DNA of 64,000 nt from Chloroflexota bacterium (GTDB lineage: Bacteria > Chloroflexota > Dehalococcoidia > JACQUA01), in assembly GCA_016210565.1 (NCBI GenBank), contig JACQUA010000286.1, positions 1 through 64,000 on the forward strand, written 5' to 3'. The notes under the pieces were generated by a model. That model did not search any database. It had not been told where the DNA came from and saw only the letters and a program-made list of their open reading frames with translations. Numbering within the stretch: the stretch's first letter is position 1; each line of letters starts with the position of its first letter. Both the position numbers and the translations under genes were made by a program. Shown piece after piece: positions 46,170 to 53,879 of this stretch.

Positions 46170-46347
46170 TGGCGCAAAGACCCTTCGCCTGCCCCTTCGT
46201 TTCGCTCAGGGCTTCGGCTCAGGGTGACAGCTATCCATCCTGTCATTCTGAGCGAAGCGAAGAATCTCTTTGCGGATTAACGCAACCAAGGACTGGCCGG
46301 CCGTGAGTTTGCCCTGCGGGACCGCCAACTACTCCTACGAACAGGAT

Positions 46348-47358
46348 ATGGCCACCATCCGGACGAGGCTCCAGTGGGCATTGTTCGTCGCTTTCCTGTT
46401 GTTCCTGGCTGCCTTTCCGCTCCTGTTCCCCAGCCGGTATTACATCAGCATAGCCAATCTCATTGGCATTACCGTCATCATCGTCACCGGGCTGAACATC
46501 CTGACGGGCTACTGCGGCCAGCTTTCCATCGGCCATGCTGGTTTTGTGGCGGTGGGCGCCTATACCTCTGCCATCCTGACCGGGAAGGCCGGAATGCCTT
46601 TTCTCGTGGGGCTGCTGGCCGCCGGGTTTGCCGCCGGGCTGGTCGGCCTGGTTTTTGGCATCCCGTCCCTCCGTGTGCGCGGCTTCTACCTGGCCATCTC
46701 CACCATCGCTGCCCAGTTCATTATCATCTATGTCATCAATCATTGGAGCAGACTGACCGGCGGCTTCGTGGGTATCGACGTGCCGCTGGCCTCCATAGGG
46801 GGGTTCGTTTTTCGGAGCGAGATGAGCCAGTTCTATCTGATTTTCGCCGTGGCCGGAATCTGCGTCTTCTTTGCGCGGAACATCGCCCGGACGAGATTGG
46901 GCCGGGCCTTCGCGGCCATCAGGGACAACGACCTCGCTGCCGAGGTCATGGGGATTAACCTCTTCTACTACAAGCTGGTGGCCTTTTTCATCGGGTGCTT
47001 CATGGCGGGAATTGCCGGTTCGCTGCTGGCCCACTGGACAGGCTCGATAACCACCGAGCATTTCACCCTGGGCGATTCCATACTCTACGTGGGGATGGTG
47101 ATCATCGGCGGACTCGGCAACATCCTCGGACCCATTTTCGGCGTTGTAGCCATCCGCCTGCTGGACGTGGGCGTTACCCGTCTCTCGCCGACCCTCCAGA
47201 GCACCCTGCCGGGCCTGTCCCTGGGCTTTACCACCGGCGTGGCGCCCATGGTCTTCGGGCTGGTTATCATCCTGTTCCTGATTTTCGAGCCCCGGGGACT
47301 GGCCCACCGGTGGGCGATTTTCAAAGCTTCTTACCGGCTATGGCCTTTTCCATACTGA
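46348..47358 (+). CDS. livM: Branched-chain amino acid-type ABC transporter permease, LivM family
   Basis: 336 residues from ATG 46348. The track starts at TTG 46270 inside a CATTCTGAGCGAAGCGAAGA repeat and adds 26 non-homologous residues. Motifs include ITGLN-type NILTGYCGQLSIGHAGFVAV, GFYLAISTIAAQFII, and RAFAAIRDNDLAAEVMGI before the last helices. It partners with LivH upstream. Without ATPase genes nearby the transporter is incomplete here. The adjoining acyl-CoA synthetase suggests the substrate could be an organic acid. Confidence 0.9.
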   Translation: MATIRTRLQWALFVAFLLFLAAFPLLFPSRYYISIANLIGITVIIVTGLNILTGYCGQLSIGHAGFVAVGAYTSAILTGKAGMPFLVGLLAAGFAAGLVGLVFGIPSLRVRGFYLAISTIAAQFIIIYVINHWSRLTGGFVGIDVPLASIGGFVFRSEMSQFYLIFAVAGICVFFARNIARTRLGRAFAAIRDNDLAAEVMGINLFYYKLVAFFIGCFMAGIAGSLLAHWTGSITTEHFTLGDSILYVGMVIIGGLGNILGPIFGVVAIRLLDVGVTRLSPTLQSTLPGLSLGFTTGVAPMVFGLVIILFLIFEPRGLAHRWAIFKASYRLWPFPY

Positions 47359-47680
47359 AAAAATGCGAAGCCCGAATGACGAATGACCAGATAAGTTCCA
47401 AATTCCAAGCGCCAAATTCCAAACAATCGGCCATCCCGACGAGTCGGGACAACAAACGATGAAAATGTCATTCTGAGCGAAGCGAGCGTAGCGAGCGTAG
47501 TCGAAGAATCTTTCGAGATGGGGCGCCGGACGAAAGACCCTTCGACTGCGCTCAGGGTGACATTTTCAGAGCGATCGTCCGAAAGAAATCAACATCTCAA
47601 ATTCTGGCGCTCTCAGGCCAGGTCTGCGCCGGGGAGGATGCCATTGTGAGGAACGGCGTTCCCTATTCGGAGCTCCTGGC
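47359..47680. repeat. Repeat-filled gap (word repeats and CATTCTGAGCGAAGCGAGCG inverted repeat)
   Basis: TTCCAAATTCCAAGCGCC words lead to an inverted repeat at about 47465-47565 (GTCATTCTGAGCGAAGCGAG against CTGCGCTCAGGGTGAC). The rest is unremarkable. Convergent genes end on either side. No gene is seen. Confidence 0.55.
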
Positions 47681-48958
47681 TCAGTCTGCCAGGTATTTTT
47701 CGGCCAGCCTGACCAGGAAATCGGCCTTGAGTCTCAGAGAGGCGACGTCTATGCGTTCGTTCCTGGCGTGGGGCAGCCGGCGGAGCTCTTCGTCGAAGCC
47801 CGGCGCCATCAGTTCCACTCCGTAACATGGAATGCCCGCGGCGCGCAAATGCCGGGAATCGGTGCCGCCGGAGGAAAGGCAGGGGAGGCAGGCCGCCCCG
47901 CCCCCGACTTCGCCGATCGTCCCGGCTACGAGCTTGTAGAAAGGAGAGGAGGTCGGAGAGAAGGAGGGAGGATTGTATGATACCTGGATTTCCACCTCAT
48001 TGCCCAGCGTCCTGTTTAGTTCCCGGCGTATGTAACCCTCGTCCTGCCCCGGCAGGACGCGAATGTCCAGTTCAGTTTCGCAATAGTCCGGAACGATGTT
48101 GGTCTTCGAACCGCCCCGGATTACGTTGGCAGAGACGGTCATCCGCGTGATTGCTTTGAGGTAGGCGGCGAAGGCCCTGTCATCGAACAGGCCTATGGCG
48201 CGGTCAACGGTGTCGGGTGTCACCGTGAGGTCGGCGCCTTTAAGGTCCACCATGTCCTGGATGAGTTGCCTGACATCCGGCAGAAGATTGATCTCCGGCT
48301 TGTAGTTGGATAGCCGGTCAATAGCCCGGCCCATCAGCGCAATGGCGTTTTTCCCCAGGTCAGGGGTAGAACCGTGACAGGAAACGCCCCGGGCGATGAG
48401 CTTGCTCCAGGCGACGCCTTTTTCGCCAACCTGCACGAAGTTGACCGTCCGGTCGCGAATCCGGTACGGAGCGTTTCCTCCTTCGTTCACGCAGAAGTCC
48501 GCCCGGATTTGTTCGGGGTGTTTTTCGAGGAGGAACTTGACCCCGGCGGCCCCACCGACCTCTTCGTCGGCGGTGGCGGCGAAAACGAGCCGGCCATTGA
48601 GTCCCGGTCTTTTTGCCAGTTGGAGCATGGCGTGGGCCTCGGCGGCCACCAGCGCCTTGCAGTCCAGGGCACCGCGGCCGAAGACCGTGCCGTCTCTTAT
48701 CTCGCCCGAAAATGGGGGGACATTCCAGCCTTCGCCGGCGGGGACCACATCGGTGTGCGCCAGGAAAAGGAGCGTCTTTTTCCCGCTTCCCACCGTGGCG
48801 ATGAAGTTTTCCCGGCCCGGCTCTCTGGCCATGAGTTCATTGGCGATTCCGGCTGCGTCGAATACCCGCTTCAGAAAGAGGGCGAGTTCCTTTTCCCTTC
48901 CGGGAGGGTTTTCAGTGTTGATCTTGATGAGAGAAGACAGTAGCTCTTCGACTTCCAA
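47681..48958 (-). CDS. M20 family metallopeptidase (ArgE/DapE/CPG2-like)
   Basis: 425 residues. Zinc-site motifs are intact: FLAHTDVVPAG, GRGALDCKA, ATADEEVGG with catalytic Glu, and CVNEGG. The lid/dimerisation domain carries the conserved His region (SCHGSTPDLGKNA), and the C-terminal metal His is probably within PHARNERIDV. Such enzymes deacylate N-acyl amino acids or cleave dipeptides; which is not clear. It is monocistronic, with a paired palindromic element immediately upstream. Confidence 0.9.
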   Translation of the reverse strand: MEVEELLSSLIKINTENPPGREKELALFLKRVFDAAGIANELMAREPGRENFIATVGSGKKTLLFLAHTDVVPAGEGWNVPPFSGEIRDGTVFGRGALDCKALVAAEAHAMLQLAKRPGLNGRLVFAATADEEVGGAAGVKFLLEKHPEQIRADFCVNEGGNAPYRIRDRTVNFVQVGEKGVAWSKLIARGVSCHGSTPDLGKNAIALMGRAIDRLSNYKPEINLLPDVRQLIQDMVDLKGADLTVTPDTVDRAIGLFDDRAFAAYLKAITRMTVSANVIRGGSKTNIVPDYCETELDIRVLPGQDEGYIRRELNRTLGNEVEIQVSYNPPSFSPTSSPFYKLVAGTIGEVGGGAACLPCLSSGGTDSRHLRAAGIPCYGVELMAPGFDEELRRLPHARNERIDVASLRLKADFLVRLAEKYLAD

Positions 48959-48978
48959 AATGGTTACCTCCCAATACT

Positions 48979-49113
48979 GTAGGGTGGGTTAAGCGTCCCG
49001 ATGCAGTCGGGACGTGAACCCACCGTTTTGGTGGTTACACTGGCACCGGCGCCAATTCTGCCCTGGGAATGGTGGGTCCGTCCCGATTACCATCGGGACT
49101 TAATCCACCCTAC
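48979..49113. repeat. Paired GTAGGGTGGGTTAA palindromic element (135 bp)
   Basis: GTAGGGTGGGTTAAGCGTCC ... GAACCCACCGTT and ATGGTGGGTCCGTCCC ... TTAATCCACCCTAC. Each half also contains a CCCGATG/CATCGGG stem. A shorter version of the family. An ACAGGC palindrome follows at about 49143. Confidence 0.72.
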
Positions 49114-49174
49114 GCGGGATTCCCCGAATGACGGGGACGGGACAGGCACGGCGGCCTGTCGTACTGGTCGTTGG

Positions 49175-49939
49175 CTAAGCCAGAACCTGGTGCAGGGCGA
49201 AGCTGAAGTTGGTCTGGATTTCCTTCTTACCCTTGATAATGCCGGGATGGCCGTAGGGGTGGCCGGCCAGAAGCAATTCGCAGTCCAGCGCGGCCAGTCT
49301 GGCGACGCTTTGCTTCAGCAGGCGGATATCTCCCCCAGGCAGGTCCCACCGCCCGGTGCTGCGGTAGAAGATAACGTCCCCGGCAATCAGTGTTTTCTTC
49401 TCCGGCCAGTAAACTGAAATCGAACCCGGAGAGTGGCCCGGGGTGTGAATTATCTGCAGGACAATCGGGTCGGGCTTCCCCAGGCGCATTTCCCCTTCTT
49501 TGAGAAACAGGTCGGGTTGGCGTTCCTTTCTGGCTGATTTATCCGCTGGACCCATGCCCAACATGTCGGCGATGGTCCGGTTGCACGATTCTTTGTCCCC
49601 TTCGTGAAGGGCGACGGGAACGCCGGTCTTCTCGGCGAGGCTGAAGCTCGCTTCGCAGTGATCGATATGCCCGTGGGTGTTTATCACCAGGCCGATATCC
49701 TTGAGGTCGATGCCGTCTTTGCCGAGCTGTTCGATGAGGGCGTCGAGGCCGGGTTCCTCGTAAAGTCTCATCGCGCCCCGGCTCCCCGGGTCCCTCATCG
49801 GGGTGGCGATTACGTCGTGGCCCGGATCGATCAAAACATACCTGGCCTGGCCATCGATATGATAGCGCAAGGCGTAGCTGTTGCTGTTGTTGCCCTGTCC
49901 TTCCCAGACATAAGCAAAGACGTCCTTGACTAGCTCCAT
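49175..49939 (-). CDS. Metallo-beta-lactamase-fold hydrolase
   Basis: 254 residues. The metal-binding motif NTHGHIDHC, a later HTPGHSPGS and the IAGD motif place it in the glyoxalase II-like MBL group. The substrate is probably a thioester or similar; family members are diverse. The gene starts with ATG 49939 and is divergent from the helical hypothetical protein. No signal peptide, so it is cytoplasmic. Confidence 0.88.
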   Translation of the reverse strand: MELVKDVFAYVWEGQGNNSNSYALRYHIDGQARYVLIDPGHDVIATPMRDPGSRGAMRLYEEPGLDALIEQLGKDGIDLKDIGLVINTHGHIDHCEASFSLAEKTGVPVALHEGDKESCNRTIADMLGMGPADKSARKERQPDLFLKEGEMRLGKPDPIVLQIIHTPGHSPGSISVYWPEKKTLIAGDVIFYRSTGRWDLPGGDIRLLKQSVARLAALDCELLLAGHPYGHPGIIKGKKEIQTNFSFALHQVLA

Positions 49940-49988
49940 GGAATGCCTTTCTTCAGATTGCCCGGTCTGATATACTTACAGGGGCTAT

Positions 49989-49994
49989 TATAAT
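49989..49994 (+). promoter_or_regulatory. TATAAT -10-like element between divergent genes
   Basis: A perfect TATAAT lies 22 bases before the ATG of the helical hypothetical gene. I see no clear -35 at 16-18 bases, so the call is weak. Confidence 0.25.
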
Positions 49995-50015
49995 ACAAAT
50001 CGGGGGCAAAATATC

Positions 50016-50582
50016 ATGGCTGAGCCAAAAATGAAAAGCTCGTGGGAAATCGCCATGGAACGGGCGGAGAAGCTGGGCAAACCGTCTGAGGAGGAGATAA
50101 AAAAGAGGCGGGAAGAGACATACGTTCCCATCGGACAGGCCCTGGCCAAAAAGTACCTTTCAGGGCTGCCCGTCAGAGACCTCAATATCGAGCTGGAGAA
50201 ATACCGCGACGAAGACCTCAAGGTGGTCACCACGGCGCTCCTGGCAGAATTGCGGGATGGCATCTCCCCGGCCAGGGCTGAGGCAACGGACAGGGCAGTC
50301 GAGGCGTGGCGCTTATTGCGCCCGTCCGCCGTCACCGAAAGGGTCGCGGGCGACATCAAGAAGCTGATGGCGGATTATGAGGAGGCAAAGAAGGAAGAAG
50401 AGGAGCGCGCCGCGCCCCTGGCGGAGGAAGACGTCTGGCGGGAACTGGAGGCGGAAGGCATCGCCGGCAGCGCCGTAGCGGTCAACTTGCAGAAGGCGAT
50501 GTCCCGTCCCGTATCGCTCGAAGGCCTGAACAAAGCATTCGCAACGAAGCTGGAAGAGCTGAAAGACCAACTCGAGGAATAG
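50016..50582 (+). CDS. Charged helical hypothetical protein
   Basis: 188 residues, no family recognised. It is very rich in Glu, Lys, Arg and Ala, predicted almost entirely helical with possible coiled coil (DYEEAKKEEEERAAPLAEED). No signal or membrane segment, no cysteines. Codon use and the lack of a competing ORF support coding. It is divergent from the MBL hydrolase, and a repeat-rich spacer follows. It could be a small structural or adaptor protein. Confidence 0.65.
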   Translation: MAEPKMKSSWEIAMERAEKLGKPSEEEIKKRREETYVPIGQALAKKYLSGLPVRDLNIELEKYRDEDLKVVTTALLAELRDGISPARAEATDRAVEAWRLLRPSAVTERVAGDIKKLMADYEEAKKEEEERAAPLAEEDVWRELEAEGIAGSAVAVNLQKAMSRPVSLEGLNKAFATKLEELKDQLEE

Positions 50583-50589
50583 CGCCATC

Positions 50590-50760
50590 GGTACCACAGG
50601 CCGCCGTGCCTGTGAGAGATGGAGTTCAGGCAAGGCCGCGACTAACAACGCCGCCGGTACCACAGGCCGCCGTGCCTGTGAGAGGCGGATATCCTGCCAT
50701 CACTGACACGTCGGGACGGCCGCGCCCTGCGTCGTTCCCCAGTGCACGGCATGCCGTGCC
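50590..50760. repeat. ACAGGC/GCCTGT and GGCATGCCGTGCC palindromes
   Basis: Two direct copies of GGTACCACAGGCCGCCGTGC lie near 50590 and 50653, followed by GCACGGCATGCCGTGCCGC at about 50745. The same family recurs at 14505, 49143, 52170, 53815, 55820, 55960, 58360, 60330 and 63225. No gene is seen. Confidence 0.65.
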
Positions 50761-50817
50761 GCGACGGCGGCCGGACATGTTCGGCCCGGCGTCATTCGTC
50801 ATTCAGACCTTGATTCG

Positions 50818-52050
50818 TCATTCGCCCTCGATCAAGTCGGGGGTCGTCATTCCTTCGTGAGGGTATTTGGCCAGCAAGAGCGGGATATGCTCTTCCCGCA
50901 GCAGGGGAACGGGCAGGCCGTGGCCCTGTTCCCTGAGTTTCTTGACTGAACTATTGTCCGCAGTCAGCCCGTGGAGGCTGACCCGTTCCAGGCCCCTGGT
51001 CTGTATCAGTACCTTGAAGTTGCCGAACCCTTCGGGGCGCGCGAGCTCGATCATGGCAAAACGATTGGCGAGATAGGTTTCCAGGGACAGGCCGCGACGC
51101 CGGAGCTGCTGGATGAAGACCTTCAGGCCCAGGTTTTCCAGGAACCGTCCCTGCGAGATGAGGCCCTGGCCGGCGAGTCCTGCCCTGAACCCGGCGGATA
51201 TAACTGCCGAAAAGTCCACGTGACTGGTGATGTCCTGTTGCCCGATGTTGACATAATAATTACTGCCAGCCATGTGCCGGTGATAGGTCATCAGTGTACC
51301 CTGCCTCCTGGTGGGGGAGTAAAGGTCGGGGGCCAGGTCGCCGTAGTCTATAGTTAACAGGAAACCTGTTTCGAGTCTCTGTCCGGCCTGCCCGACCCAC
51401 CGGGCGGCCTCCAGGTTGATTTCCGCCTGTTGGCCTTCGACCATGCAGACGTTCTCGCCGGCGAGGTATTGCTCGATCGCCGGGCTGGAAGGACTGCCGG
51501 CCATTTCGACAAACTCGCCGTCCTTCACGGTGACATAAATCTCCTGTAGCCGGCCATCGAGCATGACCAGGCGATGAACCGGAAGGGCGTCCAGCAACTC
51601 GTTAGACAAAATGCAGCCGGTAATGCGGTTGGGAAGGGAGGTGAGCTGGGGATCGCTGGCGGCGCCGGGGGGAGCGGGGACAGCAAAGGCGGACTGCTTC
51701 TCCCAGGCGGTGTAGCGCAAGGAACCGGCGAAAGCCGGCGACAGATGAGGCAGGTATCCCAGAATGTCCTGGGCCAAGAGGCCCTTGCCTGCACCGGCTT
51801 CCACCACCTGGAAAACATCCGGCTTGTCGAGCAGCTCCCACATTTGCTCCAGTTGCAGGGCCAGGAGTGCGCCGAACATGGGATGGGTGGCCGGACTGGT
51901 ATAGAAGTCGCCATGGGCTCCTACCCTTTCCGCGTCGCGGCAGTAGTAGCCCAGGGTGGGGTGGTAGAGCGCCATGTCCATGAAGTCCCGGAAGGTTATG
52001 GGACTGGAGGCGGCGATGCGGTCTTTGATGAGGCTTTCAAGGGCGTTCAC
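50818..52050 (-). CDS. MidA/NDUFAF7-like SAM-dependent methyltransferase (DUF185)
   Basis: About 410 residues from GTG 52050. Motifs: SPITFRDFMDMALYHPTLGY at the N-terminus, DFYTSPATHPMFG, the AdoMet loop VVEAGAGKGLLAQDIL, and SNELLDALPVHRL. These are diagnostic for the MidA/NDUFAF7 family, whose eukaryotic member methylates an arginine in a complex I subunit. The last 40 residues extend beyond the usual end. The start is uncertain: the track's GTG 52110 lies in repeat-like spacer, and no Shine-Dalgarno is clear. Confidence 0.86.
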   Translation of the reverse strand: MNALESLIKDRIAASSPITFRDFMDMALYHPTLGYYCRDAERVGAHGDFYTSPATHPMFGALLALQLEQMWELLDKPDVFQVVEAGAGKGLLAQDILGYLPHLSPAFAGSLRYTAWEKQSAFAVPAPPGAASDPQLTSLPNRITGCILSNELLDALPVHRLVMLDGRLQEIYVTVKDGEFVEMAGSPSSPAIEQYLAGENVCMVEGQQAEINLEAARWVGQAGQRLETGFLLTIDYGDLAPDLYSPTRRQGTLMTYHRHMAGSNYYVNIGQQDITSHVDFSAVISAGFRAGLAGQGLISQGRFLENLGLKVFIQQLRRRGLSLETYLANRFAMIELARPEGFGNFKVLIQTRGLERVSLHGLTADNSSVKKLREQGHGLPVPLLREEHIPLLLAKYPHEGMTTPDLIEGE

Positions 52051-52213
52051 GGCACGATCACTTTTCACCGGAGTGGCGCAGAGGACGCCGAGAAAGACGC
52101 ACCCAGGCACTTGTTTTGCACCGTAACGATTCCTTTGCGCTCTCAGCGTCTCTGCGGTGACGAGTTACCGGCGCGCGGGCACGGCATGCCGTGCCGCTAC
52201 TGTCTGCTGGCTA

Positions 52214-53443
52214 CTAACTACTGACTACTCGTTGAGGGGCGGTCGCCGGTTCGGGCCGGGCGACGGTGTTGCCTATGGCCAGGCCGGCGAGGGATAGGGC
52301 GAGGCTAAATCCGGCCCAGGAAAGGGTAGCCCACCAGAGGCCGATGAGGTCGGCCATGAATCCAAAAACGGCGGCGCCAAAAACGGTGCCGACATAGAAA
52401 GATGTCTGAAAATAGCCGAAGGCCTCGCCCCTTCGTGAAGGAGTGGACACGTCGCCCACCAGAGCCTGGAGGGCGGGCGTGGCGAAGGCCGACCCCGCGC
52501 CGGCGAGGGCGACTGCGATGAGAAGCGTCCAGTAGCCGCCCGGGAAAGAGTACCACAGGACGCCGGCGGTGGCGATCAGCGAGCCGTAGATAGGGGGCCA
52601 TTTCCTGCCGAAACGGTCGCTGACCAGTCCACCGGGGAAGTTGAAGACGGCCAGCATAATGCCGTGAGCAAACATCAGCGCGCCGACCATCGATTCGGAA
52701 ACGCTGAAAAGCGCCACGACGTAAAGCGGCAGGATGGCATTGTTGAAGCTGGTGCAGAAACCACCCCGGGACCTCATGGCGCAGGCGCCCATGAAGGAAA
52801 GGAAAGCGCCCTCTTTCAGAAGTACCGGTTTGCGGGTTCTGGGGCCGGCCGGGGTGGCAGCGACCGGGGCCCGTCCTCGCAGCTCCTTGAAAGCTACCAG
52901 GCCGAAAAGCGCCCCGGCCCCGGCTATGAATGCCCACAGCCCGAAGACCGCCAGGAAACCAAAGGCCCTGGTGACGAAGCCTCCGACCAGCGGTCCCAGG
53001 CCAACGCCCAGAAAGAAAATGGTGTTGTAAATACCCATCACCCGGCCTCGCTCGTGGGGCTGCGTCTCATCGGTGAGCTGGGCGAGCAGGGGTGGCCAGA
53101 CGCAGCCGATGGAGAGCCCGCCCAGGGTCTGGAGGGCAAAGAAGTGCCAGGGCTGGCTGGCGAAGTTGTATAGCACGGCGGCCAGGGTGACGCCGGCAAA
53201 TCCGGCCACGATGAACCGCTTGCGCCCGATTCTGTCCGAAACTTTGCCCACCGGTATCTGGGTAATGAGCTGGGCGGCGGCATAGATTGACACCATCGCC
53301 CCGATGATGGAGTAGCTGGAACCCAGCGAGGCGGCGTAGAGGGCGAGCCCGGGCAATATGACTCCGTAGCCGGTATTGGCCAGGAAGATCAGGACGAAGA
53401 TTACAATCCGGTTGTTGGATATCAAGGGTCTCCTCGGTTGCAT
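52214..53443 (-). CDS. Major facilitator superfamily transporter
   Basis: 409 residues with about 12 hydrophobic helices in two halves. The loop 2-3 signature is GKVSDRIGRKRFIV, repeated in the second half as GLVSDRFGRKWPPI. The helix 5 region GVGLGPLVGGFV fits the drug/H+ antiporter groups. The substrate is unknown; multidrug or sugar-type efflux is plausible. It follows the MidA-like gene's upstream spacer and is transcribed away from the AOR gene. Confidence 0.9.
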   Translation of the reverse strand: MQPRRPLISNNRIVIFVLIFLANTGYGVILPGLALYAASLGSSYSIIGAMVSIYAAAQLITQIPVGKVSDRIGRKRFIVAGFAGVTLAAVLYNFASQPWHFFALQTLGGLSIGCVWPPLLAQLTDETQPHERGRVMGIYNTIFFLGVGLGPLVGGFVTRAFGFLAVFGLWAFIAGAGALFGLVAFKELRGRAPVAATPAGPRTRKPVLLKEGAFLSFMGACAMRSRGGFCTSFNNAILPLYVVALFSVSESMVGALMFAHGIMLAVFNFPGGLVSDRFGRKWPPIYGSLIATAGVLWYSFPGGYWTLLIAVALAGAGSAFATPALQALVGDVSTPSRRGEAFGYFQTSFYVGTVFGAAVFGFMADLIGLWWATLSWAGFSLALSLAGLAIGNTVARPEPATAPQRVVSS

Positions 53444-53519
53444 CTGGCGAAGCAGAGAAAACCTATATTACACCAAACCGAGACACGCGGCAATTTGAAA
53501 GTTAGAAGGCTCATAAGGT

Positions 53520-53732
53520 GTAGGGTGGGTGAGGCGCCCGTACATCCAACCCCGTTGGGAAGCCGGACTGATTTCGGGCGCGGAACCCACCATGCACCCC
53601 TTTGCACTCCTTCCCGCGTAACCCCGAATGGTGGGTTGCGCTCGCGGACTGCCACCAGACGGGCCGGTACAACTTGACAGGCTTGGTCCGAAGCATATTC
53701 TGTGGCGTGTCTGCTTGCTTCACCCACCCTAC
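53520..53732. repeat. Paired GTAGGGTGGGT palindromic element (213 bp)
   Basis: GTAGGGTGGGTGAGGCGC ... GCGGAACCCACCATG and AATGGTGGGTTGCGCTCG ... TTCACCCACCCTAC. This variant has GTGAGGC in place of GTTAAGC. The 436-base gap to the AOR gene also holds two ACAGGCAGGGACGCCTGT palindromes at 53818-53870. Confidence 0.7.
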
Positions 53733-53811
53733 TCCGGCTGCTGCCTACTGGATTTACCTTTGACAACCGTGGGCCGGTGTTATACGATAGGCCATTGCCG
53801 TTTTCAGGATG

Positions 53812-53872
53812 CTGTCGACAGGCAGGGACGCCTGTCGTACCGGGTGGACAGGCAGGGACGCCTGTCCTACTG
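53812..53872. repeat. Two direct GACAGGCAGGGACGCCTGTC palindromes
   Basis: GACAGGCAGGGACGCCTGTC occurs twice about 30 bases apart, immediately upstream of the AOR Shine-Dalgarno. It is also present three to four times at 63225-63320. Confidence 0.75.
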
Positions 53873-53879
53873 AAGGAGT

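Noticed and set aside
46270-46347. TTG start of LivM
   Set aside because: It lies in a CATTCTGAGCGAAGCG repeat. The conserved protein starts at ATG 46348.
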